NCBI RefSeq assembly: GCF_900091585.1
Contig: NZ_FMHT01000003.1
Location: forward strand, 5,137,501 to 5,201,500
Origin: Micromonospora nigra
GTDB taxonomy: Bacteria > Actinomycetota > Actinomycetes > Mycobacteriales > Micromonosporaceae
Length of the DNA: 64,000 nt
Direction of reading: 5' to 3'
Below the pieces are notes generated by a model. The model saw only the letters and a program-made list of their open reading frames with translations. It ran no database searches and had not been told where the DNA came from. Of the stretch, positions 23,426 to 31,897 are shown one piece after another. The translations under genes were made by a program, and so were the position numbers. The number at the start of each line of letters is the position of its first letter. Position 1 is the stretch's first letter.

Positions 23426-23865
23426 TCGACCACCGCCAGCGGGAAGGGCTCGGGTGCGTCGGGGTTCACGTACGCCGACGGCGTCCGGACCGTGTAAACG
23501 CCTGAGCCAGCCAGCTTCCCGGCAGCCCGGCGGACTATCGCCACCTCGGCCGACGTCAGGTAGCCCGACGTCGCCTCCCGGGCGTACTGGTAGCTGTACT
23601 CGCCGACGGACTCGCCGGAGTAGCCGTCAGGGTTGCGGTAGGCCCGCAGGGCAGCGCCGAGGACGACCGTCAGCACCACGGCGGGGGCCGTGACCGTGAC
23701 GCCGTCCTCGGCGAGCCAGTCGGTACCGGCCTCGGCCCGGACGAGGGTGGACGCATCTTCCAGCGCCACCCCCGCCCGGACGAGGTCCGACCCGGCCAGC
23801 GTGCCCGGGGCCAGCCCTAGCCGCCGCTCAAGCTCAGCGACCGGGGCGAGCGGGGGCAGGGACAT
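23422..23865 (-). CDS. Head-tail adaptor (connector), 147 aa
   Basis: ATG 23865; the ribosome site is weak (GGGGTAG). The helical N-terminus (PVAELERRLGLAPGTLAG), a VVLTVVLGAALRAYRNPDGY segment and the YSYQYA strand are typical of the HK97 gp6/SPP1 gp15 adaptor family. It lies directly after the capsid gene. Confidence 0.78.
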   Translation of the reverse strand: MSLPPLAPVAELERRLGLAPGTLAGSDLVRAGVALEDASTLVRAEAGTDWLAEDGVTVTAPAVVLTVVLGAALRAYRNPDGYSGESVGEYSYQYAREATSGYLTSAEVAIVRRAAGKLAGSGVYTVRTPSAYVNPDAPEPFPLAVVE

Positions 23866-23878
23866 AGGGCTACCCCGA

Positions 23879-24796
23879 TCAGGCCGGGTCGGTCGAAGTC
23901 AGCACACGCAGCGCCGGGGTCACCAGCGAGGTCGTGCCGTCCGCGGCCAGCCGCTTGACCTGCATGGCCTTCGCACCGATGTAGGTCTGGAAGACCGACC
24001 GGTCCTTCAGGACCTGGGAGTCGTAGTCCTTCACCCAGGTCATCGCGAAGCCGTTCGCGGCCTCGGACGCCGAGAAGGCCGCGCCGTCCGGCGGGAACGG
24101 GGCCCGGATTGCCAGCGTGAAGGAATCGCGGCCGTAGAACACGATCTCGTCATCCGCCAGGCGGTTGTTCTCCATCGTGTTGAACCCGCGCACGCGCCGG
24201 ACCTCGGCGTTGACCAGGGCGTCGCTCGACCCCGACTGCGAGGCGTCCGTGAAGGCGCTCGCGTCGACCAGCTCGGCGTACACGCCGGTCCCGACCGCGG
24301 CCCACAGACCGTTCGGGGACAGACCCAGGTCCCGCAGGACCTTCCGCGCCTGCGTGAACAGGAGCTGCGGCTTCGTCGGGTCGTACGCGAGACCGGTCGA
24401 CTCGGGCAGGGCCTGCATGGTCTCGACCGCGAAGTTCTCGATATCCTCGACCATGCCGCGGATCTGCGGCGCGACGACCTGACGCGCGAAGTTCTCGATA
24501 TCCATGCGCATCTGGACGTCCGAGACGTCGACCGCGCTGTAGACGTGGTGGGTCATCTCGACCGGCGTGGTGTCCTCGGTGATCGTGTCGACCGTGATCG
24601 CGGTACCGTCCGCCGACAGCAGCCGCCGCCGGGCGTTCAGGGTCGCCGGGACGCGGACGTTCACGACGGTGCCCTTACCGCCGCCGAAGTTGTCTTCGTA
24701 GTCGCGGTTGAAGGTACCGGCGGTGCCCAGGTCGTCGCGGACCAGCGCGATCGCGGTCTGCAACACCTGCTCGGGAATGACGAAATCGTGAGGCAT
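23879..24796 (-). CDS. Major capsid protein, 305 aa
   Basis: ATG 24796 with GGGAGGGG upstream. The 305 residues begin MPHDFVIPEQVLQTAIALV and resemble the HK97-fold coat proteins often annotated as P22-coat-like in actinophages: an N-arm, a beta-rich E-loop region (TVDTITEDTTPVEMTHHVYS) and a long spine helix region. It forms the procapsid shell on the scaffold encoded just upstream. Confidence 0.88.
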   Translation of the reverse strand: MPHDFVIPEQVLQTAIALVRDDLGTAGTFNRDYEDNFGGGKGTVVNVRVPATLNARRRLLSADGTAITVDTITEDTTPVEMTHHVYSAVDVSDVQMRMDIENFARQVVAPQIRGMVEDIENFAVETMQALPESTGLAYDPTKPQLLFTQARKVLRDLGLSPNGLWAAVGTGVYAELVDASAFTDASQSGSSDALVNAEVRRVRGFNTMENNRLADDEIVFYGRDSFTLAIRAPFPPDGAAFSASEAANGFAMTWVKDYDSQVLKDRSVFQTYIGAKAMQVKRLAADGTTSLVTPALRVLTSTDPA

Positions 24797-24813
24797 TTAG
24801 CCCCTCCCAGGGG

Positions 24814-25344
24814 TCAGTAGCGCCGCGCCTTCCGGGCAACGGCGTCGGGGTCGAAAGCGGGGGTGGCGTCGTTCGGCGCTCGGCCCGACGCGGGCGCGGG
24901 TCGCGGCAGGCCCGGGAGCGGACTCGGGGCCGGCTGCGCTGCACCGAGACCCGCAGCCAGCGCATCCGCGCTCGCCTTGATCTCCTCGGGCGTCGAACCG
25001 GTGACGAAGCCCGCGAGGGCCGCCGGAATCCCCGCCTCTGCGATGGCCGCACGCTTCGCAGCCTCGACAGCCGCGGTCCGCGTCTGCTCCATCTGCGCCG
25101 TGAGCGCGTCGAGCTGCGTCTTCAGCTCGGCGACCTCGGGGCCGGGAGCGGCCTCGGTCCGGCGTGCCTTCACCTCGGCCAGCTCGGCGCGAAGGTTGGC
25201 GATCAACGACGCGGCGCGTGCCTCGTCGTACGGTCCGTCCCACCGCGGCGCGGCCGGCGGGGAGGCCGGGGGCGCGGGAGCGGGGGCAGGGGCGGGCGGT
25301 GCGGCGGGAGCCGGGGGCGTGGTGCCGGGAACCTCGTCGGGCAT
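24814..25344 (-). CDS. Scaffolding protein, 176 aa
   Basis: ATG 25344 with AGGAGG upstream. A Pro/Ala-rich N-terminal stretch (residues ~8-34) is followed by a long coiled coil (ASLIANLRAELAEVKARRTE; ELKTQLDALTAQMEQTRTAA) and a flexible tail with a basic end (ARKARRY). This build and its position immediately before the capsid gene identify it as the internal scaffold. Low sequence complexity at the N-terminus is real and in frame. Confidence 0.85.
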   Translation of the reverse strand: MPDEVPGTTPPAPAAPPAPAPAPAPPASPPAAPRWDGPYDEARAASLIANLRAELAEVKARRTEAAPGPEVAELKTQLDALTAQMEQTRTAAVEAAKRAAIAEAGIPAALAGFVTGSTPEEIKASADALAAGLGAAQPAPSPLPGLPRPAPASGRAPNDATPAFDPDAVARKARRY

Positions 25345-25412
25345 GGTGGGTCGACCTCCTGGGCCGGTAGAGAGGGCGCGGGGCCTGCCCGCGTGAGCGC
25401 TCGCGGAGCGAG

Positions 25413-26153
25413 CTAGGAGCGGCGCGCTTCGAGCGCGCGACGGAAGGCGTTGACCGCGTCCCTGCCGGACAGGCCAGCGGTCGCGTCCTTCCAAAGGGCC
25501 GCGTACTCCCGGGCCTGTCCCGGCCACGGGTCGCTACGGCGATACACGGGCGCGACCACACAGCCGCACCCGTCGTGATACGGGTCGTCCTCGCCGGCCG
25601 TCTGCGCGGTCTTGTAGGCCGGGCCGCGGCTGGCGAGCATCGCGCAGAAATAGCAGGGGTCGCCGTCGGTGACCCGTGCCCAGCCGAGCGCCAGCCGATC
25701 GCGCCCGGAGGTGCCTCGGACCGTGTCTCGACCTGCGCTGGTGACGTGCCGGATAGTGGCGCGCTCGGTTGCAGACCGACCCCCCGCCGCCGCCTGGGCG
25801 GGCGAAGCGCCACGCGCAACCATCCGCTTCACGCGGACCGGGCCCGTCACGAGCAGCGACGTCCACAGCCGCGCCCGCGGGATCGCGCCTGCGTATGCCA
25901 GCGCCGGAACCTCGTCGAACACCCGCAGCGCTTCGCGATGCGCGATGTAGAACGATCCGGCCAGCAGCACCGACGACCGCCGCGCCTGCGCGATGATCTC
26001 GGCTACTGCCTCGGCGTACACGGGGAACGTCGCGTCAAGGCGAAGCGGGTCGAGCAGCGTTTCGTACGCCACCGTGACCCGCGCCGCCGCCTCCCCGCTG
26101 AGCTGCGACTGAAGGCGGCGGTACTCGTCTGCGACCTGCTCAGCCGTTGGCAT
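25413..26153 (-). CDS. MuF-like minor capsid protein, 246 aa
   Basis: ATG 26153 overlaps the portal stop by 14 bases. The helical N-terminal half is followed by a C-terminal half with GDPCYFCAMLASRG and HDGCGCVVAPVY, the Cys/His pattern of the VG15/MuF-type domain common in actinophages next to the portal. It is packaged inside the head or at the portal vertex in related phages. Zinc binding by the four Cys and His is inference. No polymorphic-toxin extension is present. Confidence 0.82.
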   Translation of the reverse strand: MPTAEQVADEYRRLQSQLSGEAAARVTVAYETLLDPLRLDATFPVYAEAVAEIIAQARRSSVLLAGSFYIAHREALRVFDEVPALAYAGAIPRARLWTSLLVTGPVRVKRMVARGASPAQAAAGGRSATERATIRHVTSAGRDTVRGTSGRDRLALGWARVTDGDPCYFCAMLASRGPAYKTAQTAGEDDPYHDGCGCVVAPVYRRSDPWPGQAREYAALWKDATAGLSGRDAVNAFRRALEARRS

Positions 26154-27528
26154 CGGCGGCCCCGGCGTCGCCCGGCGCGGGCTCGGACCGGCGCGCGAGC
26201 TGCGCGGCGAGCTGCGTCAGGCCGTCGGATGACTTCGCCATCTCGCGCCAGCGGACGACGTCCTGATCCGTGACCCCCGGGATACGCTCCCAGGCGGCCT
26301 CGGCCGGGACAGCCAGCATCGTGACCATCTTGCCGAGAGCGTCGACCGCCGCGGCCATGCTGCGCGCCTCGGTGTCGCGCCAGCGGACCTGTGCGGAGTC
26401 GTCCCGCGCGGCCTCGGCGTCGCCGGCTGCGAGCGCGGCAAGCCGTAGCGTCTGTTCCCACGACTCGCCGAAGATCGTTTCGTACTCGCCGATCTTGCGC
26501 TGCGTTGCGGCCTCGGCCGCCGCCAGCGCGTCAGCCGAGAGGTTGACGAGGTCGCCGAGCAGGACGTGAGGGCTGAGCTGAGCGATAGCCGCCAGCGTCC
26601 GCACGCCGGACCCGTAGGTTTCGAGGTGCCCAGTTACGTCGGTCTGATCGAACGACCCGAACTTAGCTTCGTGGTTGTCCGTGACCCACAGTCGGTCAAC
26701 CGCAGCCTGAAAGGGCTCGACGGGCTGGCCGTACAGCGGCGAATCCTCGTCGTCGACCGTCGGGATAGCCAGGCCCGTTGCCCAACGCTGTCGGAAGCTC
26801 GCGTACTGAAGTGCGATCAGCAGCGAGAACACCGCTTCGTTGATCCGGTCCTGAAGGACAATCAACGGCTCGACGATGCCGCGGTTTTCCCCGTCGAGGC
26901 GGTCGCGGAAGCGGACCAGTGGCGTCACGCCCAACCCATGCGGGTCCGAGCTGACGACCGTCAACTTCCCGCCGTCTTTCGGCAGCGCCAGCCTGTGCAC
27001 AGCCCCGCTGTCGTACAGGTCGAATAGCTGGGCCCCGCCGGTCGTCTGCCGCAACTTGTGGATGCCGTGAAGCGGCCACTCGTCGCCGTCGTCCTCGTAC
27101 CGCGCGAACGTGTCGAGCGCGGGCAGGGGGCGGATGCTCGGGGCCACCCCGGCGCTCGGCAGGACGCGCGTGTACGCAGCGCCGAAGTCGAGCGCGCCGC
27201 GATGCGCGATGGTCTGCCGGGCGTCGAGGCGGTTCGCCTGCCAGTACGACCAGGGGCGGGCGTTCTCCGTGCTCTTCGCGGCCCGGAAGCCGTCCACGAA
27301 GAGGCCCTTCACATACGTTTCGCTGATCAGGGGTAGCCAGTTCGTGACGCTCTTGCGCGCCAGCTCGCGGTACTCCTGACGGGCCCCGCGCGGGGCGTAC
27401 GGGAGGTCATGGTCACCGCGCAGGTAGCGCGCGACCCGCCCTGCCCCCTTCCGAGGGTTGTCGGTTGCGGCCTTGTGCTCCCCGATTAGCTCTTCGGCGA
27501 GGCCGACGACACTGCCGTCAGTCGGCAT
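26140..27528 (-). CDS. Portal protein (SPP1 gp6-like), 462 aa
   Basis: ATG 27528 with GGAAGGGGG upstream. Key features are the N-terminal LPLISETYVKGLFVDGF segment, the central LVRFRDRLDGENRG and the long helical stretch LIVLQDRINEAVFSLLIALQ, then a C-terminal helical crown. Size and order (terminase, portal, MuF) are typical. It forms the dodecameric DNA channel that docks with the terminase. Confidence 0.9.
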   Translation of the reverse strand: MPTDGSVVGLAEELIGEHKAATDNPRKGAGRVARYLRGDHDLPYAPRGARQEYRELARKSVTNWLPLISETYVKGLFVDGFRAAKSTENARPWSYWQANRLDARQTIAHRGALDFGAAYTRVLPSAGVAPSIRPLPALDTFARYEDDGDEWPLHGIHKLRQTTGGAQLFDLYDSGAVHRLALPKDGGKLTVVSSDPHGLGVTPLVRFRDRLDGENRGIVEPLIVLQDRINEAVFSLLIALQYASFRQRWATGLAIPTVDDEDSPLYGQPVEPFQAAVDRLWVTDNHEAKFGSFDQTDVTGHLETYGSGVRTLAAIAQLSPHVLLGDLVNLSADALAAAEAATQRKIGEYETIFGESWEQTLRLAALAAGDAEAARDDSAQVRWRDTEARSMAAAVDALGKMVTMLAVPAEAAWERIPGVTDQDVVRWREMAKSSDGLTQLAAQLARRSEPAPGDAGAADANG

Positions 27529-27548
27529 AGACGGGCCCCCTTCCGAGG

Positions 27549-27558
27549 CGTGTAAACG
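27549..27558. repeat. CGTGTAAACG repeat between terminase and portal
   Basis: A full 10-bp copy in the 34-base gap between the large terminase stop and the portal start. Confidence 0.55.
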
Positions 27559-27562
27559 GGGA

Positions 27563-29311
27563 TCAGAAACCGAGCAGGCGGCCGGTCGGCTTGCGCCGCT
27601 TCGCGAGCACGCCGTCAGCGATCACACGGGAACGCGCCATCACCGCGAGGAGAAGCGCGGCCAGCGCATCGACCTTCTTCGGGGACTCGCGCGTCTCTTT
27701 GCCGAAACTGACGCCCCACCGATTCGGCCGGCGGCGAGCGTTCAGGACGTGTCGACGTAGGCGCGGCTCACCGTCGTGCGGCACTTCGCCGTCGATGAAG
27801 GCGCGGTGAAGTGCCTCGACCGCCCGGACCGTGTCGCCCTGGTGCGAACGCATGTCCCACGCAATCGTGTGCTTCGTCGTGGCCTTAACGAGGAGGCGTT
27901 CCCCGTGAAGCTCGCGCCAGCGATCGACGTCGGTCTCCCAGTACGCGACGTCCGAGAAGAACCCAACGACGTCCAACGTCGCGAAAGCGTGATCGACCAC
28001 GCCGCGCACGTCGTCCTGATTGACTTCCCAGCCGACGCCGGACGGGCCCTCGGGTTTCTCCCAGAGGCCCAGCAGGAACGCCGCGCCGTCGGACATGCGG
28101 ACCGCAACCAGTGCGGTTGAGTCGTCCGTACGCCCGCCGTCGAAGCCGAGCGTCACCGTGTCGGCGCTGCGCCACTTCCCGGGCTCGCTGCGCTTCAGCG
28201 GGACCAGGTCGCCGCGAAGATTCGCGTCGTACTCATGCGGCGCGAGCCAGCTATCGGCGGCAGCAACGATTTGGTTCAGGTAGAACCGCCGGGCCTCCTC
28301 GGGCGGCGTCGCCGGGTCGTACACCTCCTCGGCGATCCGTTCGAGGTCGACCCAGAGCGAGTCGCCGTACGCCATAGCGAGGCCGTCCATTAGGGCGTCG
28401 CGGTCGCTCAGGTCGATATGCCCCGGGGCCTCGCGGGAGTCGTACAGAATGCCGGTCGCGCGGGTGCGCTTTTCCTTCATCGCGAGATACGCGAGATAGG
28501 AAATCTCGGCGACGCTGTCTTGCCCCGGCGCGTGCGCGTTCGTGGTCTCGATTGCACGTGCCATACCGTCGCGGGACTTCGCCAGGTTGCGCCGGATCAC
28601 GCGGGCGAGGGCGTAACCACCGTTTGACTCGGTCCAATGGTGGGTCTCGTCCATGATCGCGAAGGACGGACGAGCGCCTTCCTGCGTCGAGCTGGACGCG
28701 GTAACCGGCATGATCTTTCCGCCCGAGGGCGTGAAGATCCGGGTCTTCCCGATGTCCAGACCTTCGGCCTCGACCAGGGGCGATTGCTCGACCATGGCGC
28801 GAATCGCGGCCATGGTGTTTTCAGTCTGCGTCTCGCTGACGCCCGCAATGACAATCCAGGGCGCGGGGTGCGGCTTGCCGACGGGCTCGAAGTCCCGGCG
28901 GGGGTCTTCATTGCGGCCGGCGGACTCCCAGTGCGAGAAGCGGACCGGGCCGCACAATTCGGCCAGCGCCAATGCCCCGAGAAATGGCGACTTCCCCCAC
29001 CCTTTTGCCCTGCGCAATACCGCGCGGCGGTAGACGAAGCGCCCGCGGTCGTCGACCGCATAGAACCAAAGGACGAAGTTCAGTTGCTCGCGCGTCAGCC
29101 GGTACGGCTCGCCCGCCTCGTCGCCGTCGGGCTGAAGTAGCCAGCCCTCGACCCACTCGACGACGCCCCACCCGAGCGTTTTCACGCTGCCGTCGAGCGG
29201 GAACGCCTCGACCGTCGTCAGGGCGTGCGCGGCGACAGCCTTCCGGGCCTCCTCGGTGGCGAGGCGCTTCAGCTCTTCCAACTCGGCGGCGCGGGCGACC
29301 TCGGCGATCAC
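27563..29311 (-). CDS. Terminase large subunit, 582 aa
   Basis: GTG 29311 overlaps the small subunit stop by 4 bases. The ATPase half shows Walker A RRAKGWGKS near residue 103 and Walker B FAIMDETHHW. The nuclease half has GFDGGRTDDST, FFSDVAYW and SPKKVDALAALL, giving the acidic RuvC-like triad. It packages DNA through the portal and cuts the concatemer. All motifs are intact, so the gene should be functional. Confidence 0.95.
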   Translation of the reverse strand: MIAEVARAAELEELKRLATEEARKAVAAHALTTVEAFPLDGSVKTLGWGVVEWVEGWLLQPDGDEAGEPYRLTREQLNFVLWFYAVDDRGRFVYRRAVLRRAKGWGKSPFLGALALAELCGPVRFSHWESAGRNEDPRRDFEPVGKPHPAPWIVIAGVSETQTENTMAAIRAMVEQSPLVEAEGLDIGKTRIFTPSGGKIMPVTASSSTQEGARPSFAIMDETHHWTESNGGYALARVIRRNLAKSRDGMARAIETTNAHAPGQDSVAEISYLAYLAMKEKRTRATGILYDSREAPGHIDLSDRDALMDGLAMAYGDSLWVDLERIAEEVYDPATPPEEARRFYLNQIVAAADSWLAPHEYDANLRGDLVPLKRSEPGKWRSADTVTLGFDGGRTDDSTALVAVRMSDGAAFLLGLWEKPEGPSGVGWEVNQDDVRGVVDHAFATLDVVGFFSDVAYWETDVDRWRELHGERLLVKATTKHTIAWDMRSHQGDTVRAVEALHRAFIDGEVPHDGEPRLRRHVLNARRRPNRWGVSFGKETRESPKKVDALAALLLAVMARSRVIADGVLAKRRKPTGRLLGF

Positions 29312-29757
29312 GCGAGCCGATCGCGCAGCGCGGCGCGACGCTCAGCGAGGGACGAGACGCCCGCCGGAAGGTCGCCCTCGGCGGTCTCGTCGCCGGACTC
29401 GACTCGCATCCGGGCGCGCATCCGGTCGACGACCGTCGCGCCTAGGCGCTCTTCGTTCATCCGGATTTCTGACAGTGCAGCCGCCGACGGGCGACGCCAG
29501 TAGGCGTCAACGATCGGTGCGAGGGTCGCCAGGCGCAGCCAGTCCGTCGCGATGAACACCGCAGCCTGCGGCGAGCGCCGCCAGGTGTCGAACCACGCGA
29601 CGGTCTCGGGGCGAAACTCACGGCCGGCGGTCAGCGTCGCCAGCTCGGGGCCGCGGACCACGTCATCGTCCGGAAGGATGGTCTCGCCGTGCGTCGGGGC
29701 GTTGCGCCGACGGCGCGCGGCGTCGGACTTCGGGGCGTGCATGGTGCCGCGGGCCAC
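29308..29757 (-). CDS. Terminase small subunit, 149 aa
   Basis: GTG 29757 with AGGAGG upstream. The basic N-terminus (APKSDAARRRRNAPTHGETI) is followed by helices with WFDTWRRSPQAAVF and WLRLATLAPIVDAYWR, typical of actinophage small terminases. It should recognise the packaging site and feed DNA to the large subunit with which it is translationally coupled. Confidence 0.85.
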   Translation of the reverse strand: MARGTMHAPKSDAARRRRNAPTHGETILPDDDVVRGPELATLTAGREFRPETVAWFDTWRRSPQAAVFIATDWLRLATLAPIVDAYWRRPSAAALSEIRMNEERLGATVVDRMRARMRVESGDETAEGDLPAGVSSLAERRAALRDRLA

Positions 29758-29771
29758 GGGCGGACCTCCTT

Positions 29772-29906
29772 TCAGGCGTAGGGGTAGTTGTCGGACGCCT
29801 CTCCCACCTCGGCGGGAACGCACCTTCGGCCCTGCTCGGCCGTTTCTCCCGCTGGCGCTTTCGGCCGTGCGGTTTCCCCGTGGTCAGAGCGAGGCGTCCG
29901 GGTCAG
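29772..29906 (-). CDS. Possible 44-aa protein with CTG start
   Basis: A 44-codon frame opens with CTG 29906, which overlaps the stop of the RyR gene exactly as the many GTGA junctions in this prophage do (here CTGA). It ends ASDNYPYA just before the ribosome site of the small terminase. CTG starts are rare, so this is recorded as a possibility only. Confidence 0.3.
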   Translation of the reverse strand: MTRTPRSDHGETARPKAPAGETAEQGRRCVPAEVGEASDNYPYA

Positions 29907-30247
29907 CTCAGGGCGGCGACGATCGCGGCGAAGACGGCGTCCTTCTCGCGCTGGCTCTGCGGAAGGTCGGCGTACGGGATCAGGCACGGGTGAGTGCGCG
30001 CGTCGGCGTCCTTCACGGGGCCAAACGTCCAGCCCTCGGCGCGCTTGAACTCGCACCACGCCTCGTGAAGCTGCGCGGGGGTCGCGCCGGCCTGGGCCTG
30101 ACGGACACCGTCGACCGCCGAGGCGCGCTGCCAGTGCGGCGCGTCGTCCCACGCGGGCGACGGGGCCGGGTCACCTTCGAGTACCTGAAGAGCGCGGTTC
30201 GCTTCGTGACAGACGCGGGCGATCTCGACGGAGGTCAAGCCGGACAT
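29903..30247 (-). CDS. RyR-domain protein, 114 aa
   Basis: ATG 30247 with GAGGAG upstream. The 114 residues match the RyR repeat, first known from ryanodine receptors and common in bacteria and phages: VCHEANRALQ, SPAWDDAPHWQRASAVDGV, EFKRAEGWTFGPVKD and HPCLIPYADLP. The domain is usually linked to small-molecule or nucleotide binding. It sits directly upstream of the small terminase. A packaging or host-takeover role is only inference. Confidence 0.85.
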   Translation of the reverse strand: MSGLTSVEIARVCHEANRALQVLEGDPAPSPAWDDAPHWQRASAVDGVRQAQAGATPAQLHEAWCEFKRAEGWTFGPVKDADARTHPCLIPYADLPQSQREKDAVFAAIVAALS

Positions 30248-30406
30248 TGATACTCCTCAAAGTAAGCGTGACGCTGCGTGAATTGGCTACGCCCAGTCAC
30301 GACCTCTATGCCCGTACGCAGCCCGAGGCGCTATGCCGCTTCGGTGAGCAGGGGATCCGGGCGGGGGCCACCCCCCCCCCCCAGGGGTTACGCAGCGTTA
30401 CAACAC
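30248..30406. other. Intergenic packaging-region candidate with a 12-base C run
   Basis: About 160 bases without a gene between the HNH and RyR genes. It contains a run of 12 C (30371-30382) flanked by GGGGG and GGGG, and two GTTAC/GTAAC-type words. In cos phages with an HNH next to the terminase, the cohesive-end site lies in this interval, so it is the best place to expect cos. No experimental end is visible. Confidence 0.35.
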
Positions 30407-30706
30407 TCAGAGTGAGCCAGGATGACGCTCGGGCTTGCGCGCTCGTTTCGGTCGCGGCTGTCGCGCCTGGGCGGCCTCGCCTGCGGTCTTGCGTGCGTGG
30501 CAATGCGCGCACAGCGCTTGTAGGTTGCTCAGGTCGTGGTCATCGCCACGCTGTATGTGGTCCACCTGCGACGCAGGCTCACCACACAGAGCGCCTGTGC
30601 TGAAGCGCTGCCTACAGCGGTAGCCGTCACGCCGTAGTACCCGCACTCTGCGCAGGGCCCAGTCATGCGGAAGGCGGGCCCTTCGGTCTGACCCCTCCCA
30701 GGCCAA
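30407..30706 (-). CDS. HNH endonuclease of the packaging module, 99 aa
   Basis: TTG 30706 is preferred because GGGGGG lies just upstream and the product then begins MAWEGSDRRARLPHDW, as in related proteins; GTG 30733 and 30751 are in-frame alternatives. The HNH core is clear: LRRDGYRC, CGEPASQVDHIQRGDDHDLS and NLQALCAHCHARKT. The Cys pairs should bind a structural zinc. HNH proteins beside terminase assist cos cleavage in several siphoviruses. Confidence 0.88.
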   Translation of the reverse strand: MAWEGSDRRARLPHDWALRRVRVLRRDGYRCRQRFSTGALCGEPASQVDHIQRGDDHDLSNLQALCAHCHARKTAGEAAQARQPRPKRARKPERHPGSL

Positions 30707-30900
30707 AGCGACCCCCCAGGTAGAAAGAGACACCCCCGGGTGCGCATCCACCTCCCCGGGCTGAAGCCACAGGGCAGGGCGCACGCCGGGGGCGTGGTTT
30801 AGAAGCACAGCAACCCCGCCTCCGAGCCTGCCCCCAGGGGCGCGCAGGTCGTCGGAAAGCGGGGTGCGTGCGGTCGAGGTGGGGAGACTGATCTCCCCCT

Positions 30901-31182
30901 CTACATAGGTAGTGGGCCGGGACCCGGAGACGCGCGGCTGCGGCGAGCACGGGCGCTGTCGCAGCCGCGGCACGTGCGCCTCAGCCCATCGCCGGCTGCG
31001 GCGTCCTCGGCGAACGCACGCGCCGGCAACTCGACCTCGCACGCCGGGCAGCGCTTGAACGGCCGCGCCGCACGGGCCTTTCGTAGGTCGCGCTGTCGGC
31101 GGACACGGGCCGCGAACTCGTCCGGGTCGACGCCGTGGCGCTCGGCCAGCGAGCGCGCGAGGTCGGAGAGGGGGTCCGACAT
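30901..31182 (-). CDS. Zinc-ribbon phage protein, 93 aa
   Basis: ATG 31182 follows GAAAGG. An N-terminal helical part (DPLSDLARSLAERHGVDPDE; RRQRDLRKARAARP) leads to a CPAC...CRGC ribbon (RCPACEVELPARAF, then RRTCRGCDSAR) like that preceding endonuclease VII domains, but no nuclease domain follows. It is probably a nucleic-acid-binding accessory of the HNH packaging module. A half copy of the promoter-like element (30911-30919) lies in its 3' end. Confidence 0.72.
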   Translation of the reverse strand: MSDPLSDLARSLAERHGVDPDEFAARVRRQRDLRKARAARPFKRCPACEVELPARAFAEDAAAGDGLRRTCRGCDSARARRSRASPGPGPLPM

Positions 31183-31202
31183 GGGAGTGCCTTTCACGAC
31201 GA

Positions 31203-31237
31203 GAGGGCCCGCCCAGCGCGCAGCCGGGCGGGCCCTC
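31203..31237 (-). terminator. Strong hairpin after the 68-aa membrane gene
   Basis: The 12-bp stem GAGGGCCCGCCC/GGGCGGGCCCTC has an 11-base loop and no T run. It separates the right-arm accessory operon from the packaging genes. Confidence 0.65.
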
Positions 31238-31252
31238 GGTAGGGGGGTTGGG

Positions 31253-31459
31253 TCAGTCGGACGGTACGGACGGCGTGCCGCGCATCATGCCGACAACGCC
31301 GGACACGAGGCCCACGACGAGAACCGCGGGGCCGTAGCCGATGGTCGGCAGGTCGGGCAACCACTCGCTGCGGATCACACCGACGGTCAGCATGAACAGC
31401 CAGCCGAGCACCGCCGCCCAGGCCAGCGCGGCGAGGGCACCAGCAACGAAGTTTTTCAC
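31253..31459 (-). CDS. Small membrane protein, 68 aa, two helices
   Basis: GTG 31459 with AGGAG upstream. Two hydrophobic segments, ~5-27 (VAGALAALAWAAVLGWLFML) and ~42-58 (GPAVLVVGLVSGVVGMM), joined by a short polar loop. Last gene of the accessory operon 33486 to 31253. It has the size of a holin or superinfection-exclusion protein, but its distance from the lysis cassette favours the latter. Function unknown. Confidence 0.65.
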   Translation of the reverse strand: MKNFVAGALAALAWAAVLGWLFMLTVGVIRSEWLPDLPTIGYGPAVLVVGLVSGVVGMMRGTPSVPSD

Positions 31460-31474
31460 AGCGTCTCCTAGGGG

Positions 31475-31897
31475 TCAGGCGGGCGACGGAAGGTCAGCGA
31501 GGCCGAACAGCAGCGGTCCGTTCCCGCCGTCCGCCTCGTCCGCGGCGTCGAGGATGCCGGCCGCGAACCGCCGGGCGTCGGCGGTCGTCAGGATCACCAG
31601 GCCGCCGCCGGTCGTGCCGCTGGCGACGGAAAGCCGGACCGACGGGCCGTGCACGGCAGAAACGCCGCCCTGAACGGTCGCCTTGTCCGTCGGGGTGTCC
31701 GCGCAGGCGACCTCCCGCTTCGGGCCCAGCGGACCGGGGTCGCGGGTGTCCTCGGCCGGCTGCGGGTCGGCGTTCTCCAACATCCACGCCGCCGTGTCGA
31801 GCGCGACCCGCGCCATGTCGTCGGCGGGGGCGTGGTTGCCGAACGAAACGGCGAACTCGCGGCCCTTGGCAAGAGCCTCTTCGGGGGTCATGGTCAC
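31475..31897 (-). CDS. Phage protein, 140 aa, beta-alpha module
   Basis: GTG 31897 with AAGGAG, overlapping the previous stop by 4 bases. The N-terminal helix region (ALAKGREFAVSFGNHAPADD) is followed by a beta part (SVRLSVASGTTGGGLVIL) running into the helix TTADARRFAAGILDAADEAD, the strand-helix module recurring in this prophage. No enzyme motif. Confidence 0.68.
   Translation of the reverse strand: MTMTPEEALAKGREFAVSFGNHAPADDMARVALDTAAWMLENADPQPAEDTRDPGPLGPKREVACADTPTDKATVQGGVSAVHGPSVRLSVASGTTGGGLVILTTADARRFAAGILDAADEADGGNGPLLFGLADLPSPA

Noticed and set aside
24814..25344. Low-complexity Pro/Ala stretch as an assembly artefact
   Set aside because: It is in frame at the N-terminus of a protein with the build and position of a scaffold, where flexible low-complexity regions are common.
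30911..30919. Possible ninth copy of the promoter-like element
   Set aside because: Only the AGTGGGCCG half is present; the GAACACCT block is missing at the required distance.
30707..31042. N-terminal extension of the HNH protein
   Set aside because: The upstream in-frame part overlaps the zinc-ribbon gene, lacks a ribosome site, and related HNH proteins begin near the TTG at 30706.
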